A DNA stretch of 9,990 nucleotides from Elusimicrobiota bacterium (GTDB lineage: Bacteria > Elusimicrobiota > Endomicrobiia > Endomicrobiales > Endomicrobiaceae), in the NCBI GenBank assembly GCA_031256695.1, contig JAIRQB010000034.1, forward strand, positions 1-9,990, given 5' to 3'. Below the pieces are notes generated by a model. That model was not told the DNA's origin. It did no database searches and was given only the letters and a program-made list of their open reading frames with translations. The position numbers and the translations under genes are program-made. Shown in pieces: positions 1-7,000 of this stretch. The stretch's first letter is position 1. Each line of letters begins with the position of its first letter.

Positions 1-339
1 ATAAAAAATGAAAATTACAAGTTTTTTCTTATGCAAGGAGACAAGGACATTTTTGAGGGATTTTTTTCTTTTGTTCCAAAAGACGGCGGCATTTTTTTAA
101 GCAAAATATATATTAGAGAAAATTGCCGAGGCAAAGGATATGCCCGCAAATCAATTTCCTTTATAAAAGATGCGGCGCTAAAAGCAAAATTAAAGCATAT
201 AACCTTAACTGTCAATAAAAACAATAAAGATTCCATTGCCGCTTATAAAAAAATGGGCTTTAAAATAGAAAGTTCCGCAACAGCCGATATTGGCAATAAT
301 TTTGTAATGGACGATTACATAATGAAGTTAAAAATTTAG
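1..339 (+). CDS. GNAT-family N-acetyltransferase, 3' part (5' end outside window)
   Basis: The frame is open from base 1 to the TAG at 337-339. It carries the acetyl-CoA-binding signature of the GNAT fold: a beta-strand LSKIYI, then C-RGKGYA (codons 127-144), which fits the motif A pattern RxxGxG/A, followed by a helix. Further on, N-x6-AAYKKMGF matches the usual motif B region ending in Y-x-K-x-GF. The product ends with a short strand (DDYIMKLKI), as expected for the C-terminus of this fold. GNAT enzymes move an acetyl group from acetyl-CoA to an amine; the acceptor cannot be told from sequence. The ATG at position 31 has no Shine-Dalgarno, and residues upstream of it (NYKFFL) read as part of the fold, so I treat the gene as truncated by the window edge. 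About 113 codons are visible against the usual 150-180. No terminator is visible after the stop. Confidence 0.85.
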   Translation: MKNENYKFFLMQGDKDIFEGFFSFVPKDGGIFLSKIYIRENCRGKGYARKSISFIKDAALKAKLKHITLTVNKNNKDSIAAYKKMGFKIESSATADIGNNFVMDDYIMKLKI

Positions 340-429
340 ATTGCGGGTTAATAAATTAAAGTTACGGCAGACGGCAAAAACGGAATACTTTGATTTAAAT
401 CTAAAAAAAATAAAAACAAAGACATAAAG

Positions 430-452
430 TTGACGTATTTCTATGCTATAAA
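430..452 (+). promoter_or_regulatory. Candidate extended -10 promoter for the 543-1723 unit
   Basis: TGCTATAAA at 444-452 fits the extended -10 pattern TGnTATAAT with one mismatch. A TTGACG at 430-435 resembles a -35 box but lies only 11 nt from the -10 hexamer, too close to work as a normal pair, so this would depend on the extended -10. Transcription would start near 459 and give a leader of about 85 nt. A small inverted repeat at 478-493 (TAAACT, 4-nt loop, AGTTTA) lies in that leader. This is inferred from pattern only. Confidence 0.35.
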
Positions 453-542
453 AAGAGCGTTCAGATGCGGCAAGGCATAAACTTAAGAGTTTAAATTTTG
501 AGATGGAAAGCGGTAAAAAACAACGGCAGAGAGGAGGCGGAT

Positions 543-1019
543 ATGAAAAAAGCATTGCCTTTTTTATTGATTGTTTTAGTTTGGCAGGCTGTTGAGGCTA
601 AAATTTTGACAAGAGATAATGTCAGCATAGAAACGCCTCAAGAATGGAGCGATAATATAAGCAATAATCCATCGCCTTTAATAATGTCGGTATATATAGG
701 GGACGATGAAAATGATTTTAAAGAAAATGCTGTAATCACAAAAGAAAAACTGCCGCAAACAATGTCTGTGTCTGAATATAAAGCGGCATCGCTTGACGGG
801 CTAAAATTGATTTTTTCATCTCTGTCGGTCATAGAATCCAAAGACAATTATATGCTCATATCGCATAAACTTCAAAACGGCGCTGCAATCAGCCAAATGA
901 TTTATACATATATCAAAGACGGTTTTGCTTATAATTTGATATTTAGCGCCGCTTCTCAAAACTATAAAAAATCGGCGGCAGTTTTTAACAAGATGGCAAA
1001 ATCGCTAAAAATCAAATGA
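543..1019 (+). CDS. Exported PsbP/DcrB-like (DUF1795-type) protein
   Basis: 158 residues. I start it at the ATG at 543, because AGGAGG at 532-537 lies 5 nt upstream and a classic signal peptide follows (two Lys, a hydrophobic core LPFLLIVLVW, and QAVEA as the cleavage site at about residue 19). The upstream in-frame ATG at 498 has no Shine-Dalgarno and would bury the signal peptide. The mature part has the PsbP/DcrB order: an opening strand with P-x-x-W (TPQEW), a strand pair, EKLPQTMSVSEYKAASLDGLK, a middle hairpin, and a final strand-helix-strand with AYNLIFSAASQNY and a helix ending AKSLKIK. These are small periplasmic or membrane-attached proteins of mostly unknown role. No lipobox Cys is present, so it should be soluble or loosely bound in the periplasm. 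Its stop overlaps the next start (ATGA), so the two genes are translationally coupled. Confidence 0.75.
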   Translation: MKKALPFLLIVLVWQAVEAKILTRDNVSIETPQEWSDNISNNPSPLIMSVYIGDDENDFKENAVITKEKLPQTMSVSEYKAASLDGLKLIFSSLSVIESKDNYMLISHKLQNGAAISQMIYTYIKDGFAYNLIFSAASQNYKKSAAVFNKMAKSLKIK

Positions 1020-1723
1020 GATTTGAAACGGCTGCAGATTTTGATTTTAAAAATTATTTTGGAATAGACAGAAAAGAAATAAAGCCTAATTGCATACTCT
1101 GCCATATTTTTGATTTGCCGCTTTTTTCAAATGAAGCGCAAAGCGGATTATTTTTTAAAAGCGCAAATACAGGCGACGCTTCAATAATAGGACTTAAGAA
1201 TAATTTTTTAGCGGGCGATGCCGTATTATGTTTAAAGAAAACAAATTGTAAGAGAATTATTTTATTCGGCAGTTGCGGCGGGATTTGCGGAATTGATATA
1301 GGCGATATTATAGCGGCGGAAAAATCTTATAATTTTGAGAGTTTTTCAGATATGCTTAACGGAAAATGCGGAAAAGAATATATATATTCAACTCCAAATC
1401 TGTTGTCTGAAATTTGCAAAGAAAATCAAAAAATTAAAAGGAAAAATGCCGATTGCGCCGCATCTCTATTGTTAGAGAATTATTTTTTAAGTTTCTTTAA
1501 GAGCGCAAATATCGGCGCAATTGATATGGAATCTTCCATTGTCTTTTCTGCGGCTAAAGAAATAGAAGTTGATTTTTCCGCGATTATGTATGCGACAGAC
1601 TTCGTTGGAAACTCTCAGTCTTTTCCCAATGCGCCGCTGGATATAAAGACAAAGAAACTAATATCCCGCTCAAGAAAAGAAGCCGCTGAAACTTTAAAAC
1701 GCCTTGTCAAAAATCTTGCCTAA
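1016..1723 (+). CDS. Nucleoside phosphorylase-family protein (PNP_UDP_1 type)
   Basis: 235 residues, starting at the ATG inside the upstream gene's ATGA overlap. The family signatures are in order: ILFGSCGGI-x4-IGDIIAAEKSYNFE (residues 82-109), the central strand, Gly-rich turn and GD strand of the fold; AIDMESSIVFSAAKE (168-182), the ribose-binding Met-Glu region; and a strand ending ATD (193-195), where Asp195 matches the Asp that protonates the purine base in PNP and MTA/SAH nucleosidase. Members cleave or phosphorolyse the N-glycosidic bond of nucleosides such as inosine, uridine, methylthioadenosine or futalosine. The N-terminus is divergent and lacks the usual nucleosidase start, so substrate and choice between phosphorolysis and hydrolysis are open. 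Length is typical. There is no export signal, so it is cytoplasmic, unlike its coupled neighbour. Confidence 0.75.
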   Translation: MRFETAADFDFKNYFGIDRKEIKPNCILCHIFDLPLFSNEAQSGLFFKSANTGDASIIGLKNNFLAGDAVLCLKKTNCKRIILFGSCGGICGIDIGDIIAAEKSYNFESFSDMLNGKCGKEYIYSTPNLLSEICKENQKIKRKNADCAASLLLENYFLSFFKSANIGAIDMESSIVFSAAKEIEVDFSAIMYATDFVGNSQSFPNAPLDIKTKKLISRSRKEAAETLKRLVKNLA

Positions 1724-1754
1724 AACAAACCAAAAGCCGCTCATAGCGTCAATC

Positions 1755-1798
1755 AAAAAAAAAACAGGGATTTAAGAAAATGTGATTTCTTAAATCCC
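1755..1798 (-). terminator. Intrinsic terminator of the 3577-1912 minus-strand unit
   Basis: A perfect 13-bp inverted repeat (1767-1779 with 1786-1798, 6-nt loop) reads on the minus strand into T-G-T10 at 1755-1766. It lies about 115 nt after the stop of the binding-protein gene. The plus side has no T-run after the stem, so I assign it to the minus strand; it may weakly affect the convergent plus-strand transcript. Confidence 0.85.
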
Positions 1799-1911
1799 CG
1801 CAGTTATAGTCAAATCTTTTAATGCTTCTATTTTTGAAAATCTTTAAAGCAGTCCGTCTCTGCCGTTTCCCGCCTATTTCCTTGCCTTTACAATCAGGCA
1901 AATCTAAATTT

Positions 1912-2847
1912 TCAATCTATATTCTGAAAATACAAGTCTACATCAATGCCTTTTTTTATCATTTTATTGTCAAGCAAAAATTTAACCGTGCTTTTGAGAT
2001 TTTTTATATCAACTGGGCTAAATTGCGGGTCATAATCTTGATAAGAAGCCATTTCTTTGACGGCATTTTCAGGAATGCCGCTCTCTTTTGAAGCAAGTTT
2101 ATAGACTTTTTCAGGGTTGGCTTTTAAGTATTCTAAAGATTGTCTGTGGACCTTGATAAGTCTTTTGGCAAAGTCCGGGTTATCTCTATAAAGTTTGCCT
2201 GAAACTGCTATCACAAGTTCTCCGCCTATTAAACCTTCTCCGTCCGCTATGATTCTTGCTCCGCTTGCCTTTGCTTTTTGAGCGGCTGCCCCCGTCAAAA
2301 GAACTGCGTCAACTGTCTTGCTCTCCATAGCGGTAAAGGCCAAATCTATGCCCATCGGCAAATGCTGAACATCCTTTAAAGACATTCCGTTTTTTGTAAG
2401 AGCCGCCCCCAACATTTCGTGCAAAACTGTGCCTTGGGGACCTGCTATTTTTTTACCTTTTAGCGATTTTATATTTGTAATTGAGGGGTCTTTCGTCATA
2501 ATGAAAAAGGCTTTAGGAGAACGCGAATACATAGAAATTACTTTTATATCCGCGCCGTTTGATAAAGCGGCAATTACAGCAATAGCGCCTACGGCATTGG
2601 CGGCATCTAAATCGCCGGAAATCAGCGCTTTTGCTTGGTCAGGCGCTGAAAAATAATGAGGAAATTGAAAAGAATATCCGTCTTTTTTGAATTCTTTTTC
2701 AAAAAGTTTTTGGTCTTTCTCTATCATATTGGGCAAATTTAAAGCCGAATTCACATATGAAATTTTAAATTCTTTGCTATTGGCGGCAAATACCGTTACA
2801 GCAAAGGCAAAGCACAAGCACAGCAAGACTTTGATTTTATTTTTCAT
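1912..2847 (-). CDS. ABC-type periplasmic substrate-binding protein, SsuA/NMT1 (nitrate/sulfonate/pyrimidine-like) family
   Basis: 311 residues. The ATG at 2847 has AAGGAG at 2854-2859, 6 nt upstream and inside the end of the preceding gene. Residues 1-21 form a signal peptide (KNK, hydrophobic core, VFA cleavage site); the Cys residues in the core do not form a lipobox, so the mature protein is probably free in the periplasm. Family marks: a first strand KISYV with an early ligand loop (25-40), SGDLDAANAVGAIAVIAALSNGADIKVI (77-104), then SLKGKKIAGPQGTVLHEMLGAAL (128-150), the classic LKGK-x-I-x6-G hinge region, and a second-lobe repeat TVDAVLL (178-184). Relatives bring nitrate, sulfonates, taurine or pyrimidine precursors to an ABC importer; the ligand here is unknown. 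No permease or ATPase gene is adjacent, so it either uses a transporter encoded elsewhere or does another job. It is coupled to the Fe-S gene by an 11-nt overlap. Confidence 0.88.
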   Translation of the reverse strand: MKNKIKVLLCLCFAFAVTVFAANSKEFKISYVNSALNLPNMIEKDQKLFEKEFKKDGYSFQFPHYFSAPDQAKALISGDLDAANAVGAIAVIAALSNGADIKVISMYSRSPKAFFIMTKDPSITNIKSLKGKKIAGPQGTVLHEMLGAALTKNGMSLKDVQHLPMGIDLAFTAMESKTVDAVLLTGAAAQKAKASGARIIADGEGLIGGELVIAVSGKLYRDNPDFAKRLIKVHRQSLEYLKANPEKVYKLASKESGIPENAVKEMASYQDYDPQFSPVDIKNLKSTVKFLLDNKMIKKGIDVDLYFQNID

Positions 2848-3577
2848 TTTCTACTCCTTTTATTTCATTTTTATTGTTTTTATTTTCTTTTATATACCTT
2901 TTTGTGAAGGGACATACAGCAATACACCTTCCGCAAATTACGGCGTCAACCCCTATAGCAGCCGCTCTTTGCCTTGCTTTTTTCTCGCATAAATTGACAT
3001 CTATGAGCTCGCTTCTGCTTGTCTTTATATCCCAATTCTTTCCTTTCACGGCTTCTGCGGGACAATTTTGCTGACAGAGACGGCAATTAAAACATTTGCC
3101 TTCATTATAAGGCTGATTTGTCTGCAATGGAATATCTGTTAAAAGAGAGGATAGCCTAACAGAAGAACCGAATTCTTTTGTAATAAGGAGGGCGCATTTG
3201 CCTATCCAGCCCAAACCCGCTCTTGTGGCAATCGTTTTATGGGGAATTAAAACAGTCTCTTCATCTAATGCATTTTCTCTCGCATATTCTCTCGTCTGAG
3301 CGATGGCATTATATCCCATATCAGAAATTTTTTGAGCGGCGCTTTGAACTATAAAATCTAACTTTTCATTTAAATCATTGTAATACTTAAAATACTCTTG
3401 AGTCGGCATATCTACAATGTCTTCTATCACTTTTGACGGATATTTAAGCGCTACCGCTATGCCGAAAGGCATATTGCGGCGATGGTCTGCGGGCAATTCA
3501 GTAATATCGCCGAAAGAGGCTAAATCAGCGCCTAAATCAAAAAGAAAGTCTTTAATTGCCGCGCTTTCATTATGCAT
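2837..3577 (-). CDS. QueG-like double [4Fe-4S] cluster protein (COG1600 family, short form)
   Basis: 246 residues; the ATG at 3577 follows a G-rich Shine-Dalgarno (GAGGGGG, 5-nt gap). The QueG hallmark is RAGLGWIGKCALLITKEFGS (119-138). The first Fe-S motif is C162-x2-C165-x2-C168-x3-C172-P; the second is C197 with C215-x2-C218-x3-C222-P, and the remote first Cys is the QueG arrangement. Epoxyqueuosine reductases use cobalamin and two [4Fe-4S] clusters to make queuosine in tRNA, but they are longer (roughly 310-390 residues), often with C-terminal HEAT-like repeats that are absent here. Short COG1600 relatives are common in anaerobes and mostly have no assigned reaction. I infer a cytoplasmic redox enzyme, possibly corrinoid-dependent, not proven QueG. 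Its 3' end overlaps the binding-protein start, which implies a shared function or at least shared expression. Confidence 0.8.
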   Translation of the reverse strand: MHNESAAIKDFLFDLGADLASFGDITELPADHRRNMPFGIAVALKYPSKVIEDIVDMPTQEYFKYYNDLNEKLDFIVQSAAQKISDMGYNAIAQTREYARENALDEETVLIPHKTIATRAGLGWIGKCALLITKEFGSSVRLSSLLTDIPLQTNQPYNEGKCFNCRLCQQNCPAEAVKGKNWDIKTSRSELIDVNLCEKKARQRAAAIGVDAVICGRCIAVCPFTKRYIKENKNNKNEIKGVENEK

Positions 3578-3739
3578 ATTTGCCCCCTCTGCCGCAAAAA
3601 CCGTATAAAATAAAAATCAGCAATGATTTTCTTTATAAGATTTTTGAGGCAACTTTGCCTTTTAAACAAAGCATTTTAAATCAAGAAACTATTTAAACCT
3701 TATCCTCTGTATGCTTCTGTGTTATTCTGAAACAATATG
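3578..3739 (-). promoter_or_regulatory. Long structured 5' leader of the QueG-like/binding-protein unit
   Basis: From the predicted start near 3739 to the ATG at 3577 the leader is about 160 nt and contains no convincing gene. It holds nested and serial inverted repeats: AAGCAT 3711-3716 with 3669-3674, enclosing a 7-bp pair (3691-3697 with 3675-3681, 9-nt loop); a 5-bp hairpin AGGCA/TGCCT at 3647-3660; and a 7-bp hairpin at 3613-3630 with a 4-nt loop, followed by a T-rich stretch. I see no match to the TPP, cobalamin, SAM or preQ1 riboswitch consensus that I can recall. Most stems are AT-rich, so a folding and covariation test is needed before any regulatory claim. Confidence 0.4.
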
Positions 3740-3745
3740 TGTTTG

Positions 3746-3774
3746 ATTATATGCTTTTTTACCTCTGCTTTCAA
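3746..3774 (-). promoter_or_regulatory. Strong sigma70-type promoter for the QueG-like/binding-protein unit
   Basis: On the minus strand TTGAAA (3769-3774) and TATAAT (3746-3751) are separated by exactly 17 nt: 4 of 6 consensus bases at -35 and a perfect -10. Transcription should start near 3739. It is the best promoter match in the window and points at the gene starting at 3577, about 160 nt downstream. Confidence 0.75.
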
Positions 3775-3854
3775 AAGAGAGACTTCAGAATATGCATTTG
3801 CTTACGAAGCGGCAATTTTTAATATAAATTATAGTCGCTATTTAGGCAATAAAT

Positions 3855-3890
3855 AAAAAAGAAGCGTCTTTTCATTGACGCTTCTTTTTT
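3855..3890 (-). terminator. Intrinsic terminator after the autotransporter gene (bidirectional form)
   Basis: A perfect 14-bp inverted repeat (3855-3868 with 3877-3890, 8-nt loop) has the core GAAGCGTC/GACGCTTC flanked by A6 and T6, so either strand ends in a U-run. It lies about 115 nt beyond the autotransporter stop at 4004 and just before the promoter of the next minus-strand unit, so its obvious role is to end the autotransporter transcript. Confidence 0.88.
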
Positions 3891-4003
3891 ATTTGTTGCT
3901 TTTACAATGCTGATTTTATTGCTTTCTCAATCAAAACTTCATATCAAATAGCCGCAATCTAACTTCATTCCAACAACAACCGCCTTGCCGCCCCGCCGCC
4001 CGC
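3891..4003 (-). other. 3' untranslated region of the autotransporter gene, with a GC-rich tract
   Basis: Between the stop at 4004 and the terminator there is no gene. The first 24 bases of the transcript after the stop (3981-4004) are 22 of 24 G/C and G-rich on the transcribed strand, with seven runs of two to four G, in a region otherwise strongly AT-rich. The rest is unremarkable AT-rich sequence. Confidence 0.5.
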
Positions 4004-7000
4004 CTATCTTTTACGCCCCGCGCTTTTGCCTTTCTTTGAGGTTTTAGCGACGCTTTTTGACTTTACGCTCGTCTTTGCTTTTTCAGCCGCCTTTTTAGAA
4101 GTCACTTTCTTATCTGTATTTGATTTAGACTGTGAAACTTTTTGAGAATCTGCGCTTGCCACAACAGATGCCTGCTCTAAAGAAGCATTTGTTATAGCCA
4201 AAGCCGCCGCTTCAGGCGAGGCTGAAATGGGTTTAGGAAGTTCTGCTACGCCTTTTACTTCACTGATGCTTTCAATGCCTTCCAATTCAGCGCTGCCACG
4301 TCCGCCGGCAGTATTTGCTTTAGCATTCTCAAGGGCTGCGTCTATATAAGAGTCTGTGTCTTTATCATATGCGAGACGCTCTCCTTCTATAAAAATTTCA
4401 ACGCGTCTGTTTAATTGTTTGCCTACTTCAGTCTTATTTGTAGCAACAGGCATTATATGAGCGAAACCCAAATAGTTCATAGAGCCTGAAGGAACTCCGT
4501 TTTCTATCAATTCCCAAAATACAGACTCGGCTCTATTCTTTGACAAAACTCTATTCCAACTTTCGCGCCCAGTAGAATCGGTATGCCCTTCAATAGTAAT
4601 TTTGGTGATTTTGAACTTCTTTAAGTCTTTGGCGATTCTCTCTATATCTGCTTTCGCTTGTTTAGAAAGTTTGCTGCTGTCTGAATCAAATAATGCCGCA
4701 GAGAGTTTAAAAGACATCACAGCATTTTGACGGCGGACTTTGGCATCCTCTATCATCTCTTCATCTGTCAGCGGTCCCATTCTGTCTGCATAATCTATGT
4801 CGCCTGTTTTATTTGCCACAATTTCCGGCTGCGCAACCTTGCCGAATTTAATAGACGCTCCTAAATATGCCGAATATATGTCTGAATACTCGTAAATTTC
4901 AGCAGTAGCGCCGGCAAATAAACTTATACGCCCGCTTATATCATAATTGCCCTTTATGCCGACGCCGCCAAATATCTTCCCTATATTGCCGCCGCTTATT
5001 TTTTCACCGCCGTCAGCAGAAACTTCAAAAGAAGGTTCTTGCGAATCTTTCGTCATCGGCATTCCTATATAAATCTTACCGCCCCAAGTAAAAGATTCAT
5101 CTACCCTAAAACTCTTTTTTAATCCGCCTAAAATATCAGCGCGAAAATAATCCCCCTTCTCTACAACAATAGCATCAGCGCTGTCCTTTATATCCCCAGC
5201 CATAGTATAACCGCCGCGGGCGCCGGCAAAAAAAGATATATTTGCCGCTGCCGATATAATTTCGCTTTCTAATGAAAATTTGATTGTATCGGTTTCAAAT
5301 TTAGCCTTTTCGCCATTTATATCTACATCAAAATTCTGTTTCCCGTAACTCACCATAACATTCGTAATAAAAGAAGAGGCTTTCCAAGTCTTATATAAAC
5401 CCGCTTCCATATTGTTTACTGAAGCCTCAAAAATATCCTCTTTCGCCGTCATCTCTTGATAACTTACAAATAATCCGCCGTCATCAAATAAATCATAACC
5501 CGCCTGAGCGCCTGCGCCTGATACTTCAAAACCATTCTCTATGCCGGAAATTTTATTTGAAAGAGCAAAAACATCGCCCATTACCCAGAAATTATTGCTG
5601 CGCCCTTTCTCTTTGAGCATCTGCTTATCGCCTAAATATATCCTTTTTCCCGCTGAAAGAGGACCATAATCCCAAAAAAGCCTTGTAGGCAATGCTTTTA
5701 AATTGACATAGAAAACTTTCGCAAAATATTGCTGTTGAGGAGTTAAATTTGAATAACCGCCAATGCCGTCCCCGCCTAAAGGCATTGGAGAAGCAAAAGC
5801 ATTAACATTTGTGCTTTTTAATACCAAATAGCCTATATAATTATATATAGCACCGCTATAAATAGTCGTATCGCCCTCTCTCCATAAAAATTCATATTCA
5901 TAATTCCTATTGATTATAGAAGCGGCATTGAGAAATGTGTCAGGCTCATCGGTATTATTTGCGTATAGAAAATCAATCGTTTGCCCCTCCGACGGCTCAC
6001 TCACCTGAGGCGCTGTCTCTATTGATAAAGCAACCGCGCCGTCCCTTATAATGATAGTTTGAGCGTGAAGCGAAGTAGCCCCGCCGTTCTCAAAATCTAC
6101 CAAAATACCAAGCGTAGTGTCTTGTTTTAAATCTAATAATTCAAAATCAGCGCTGAAAGGCAGACGTTTTGCGCCCGTAAAAATCAAATTTCCCTCTTCT
6201 ACAAATAATTCTATAAGAGAATCGCCATTGACCCTTAAAGCCGCTCCATTTATTATCACATCCCCCGCCCCTTTCTTTACTATAGAACTATTCTTCCCCG
6301 CTATGCCCGTTTGACCATATGTTATGCCGCCGTCTAAAACTATCTTGCGCGACGCATCCGCTGTAAATTCTACCTGAGAGCCATTGTCTAAATGAAAATC
6401 ATTGCCGACGCCGTTTGCTGAATTTTGCGTGAAAAATACATCTTTATTTTCAGCCTTTATCTCAGCCTTGCCGGCAGTTATATAAAAAGCGCCGCCTCGG
6501 ACAGCGCTCTTATTATATTTGAAGTCTGTGTCGGTAAATATACCCGTAGAATTTGAAAAATAGACCGCCCCGCCTAAATTATCTGATTCATTAGAACTAA
6601 ATTCAGCGCCGTTTATTATTATCTTGGAATTTTCAAGAGCAATAGCGCCGCCGCCCGCTGAACCTACTATGCCGCTGCCGCCGAATTGCTGAACCTTATT
6701 GCTTATAAAACTCGCTTTGCTGTTTGTAAATGTAAATACAGCATTGCCACTGCCGTATATAGCCCCGCCAAAATCACGAGTAGTGTTATTTGCAAATACT
6801 ATAGTAGTATTTGAAAAATCCGCAGTAGCGCCGTTTAATGCTATCCCCCCTCCGCCGTATCTGCCCGTATTGTTTACAAAAGATACAGTAGAAGACTTAA
6901 AATCTATATCAGATAAATTAGCGTAAATTGCCCCGCCAAAATCATCCCTTGCAGTATTGTCTATAAAAAGAACATCGCTGTCTGCAAAGGTTATTTTAGA

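Noticed and set aside
498..542. Upstream ATG at 498 for the PsbP-like gene
   Set aside because: It lacks a Shine-Dalgarno, adds 15 charged residues before a clear signal peptide, and covers the AGGAGG used by the ATG at 543.
328..555. A 75-codon minus-strand reading frame in the gap between the acetyltransferase and the PsbP-like gene
   Set aside because: It overlaps the ends of both plus-strand genes, has no recognisable domain, and has low-complexity Phe/Leu/Ser composition typical of chance frames in AT-rich DNA.
1091..1105. CxxCH heme-c motif (C26-C29-H30) in the nucleoside phosphorylase-family protein
   Set aside because: The protein has no export signal and the motif lies in the divergent N-terminus of a cytoplasmic enzyme fold, so cytochrome c maturation is not expected. 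Treated as chance.
3613..3630. Leader hairpin as an attenuator-type terminator
   Set aside because: The 7-bp stem has only one G-C pair and the following T stretch is interrupted, so it is too weak to call as a terminator on its own.
3737..3856. A 39-codon plus-strand reading frame (starts MCLIICF, ends RYLGNK) that stops at the edge of the 3855-3890 terminator
   Set aside because: There is no Shine-Dalgarno, an in-frame stop lies three codons upstream, and it lies over the strong minus-strand promoter at 3746-3774. Its position before the hairpin is suggestive but not enough.
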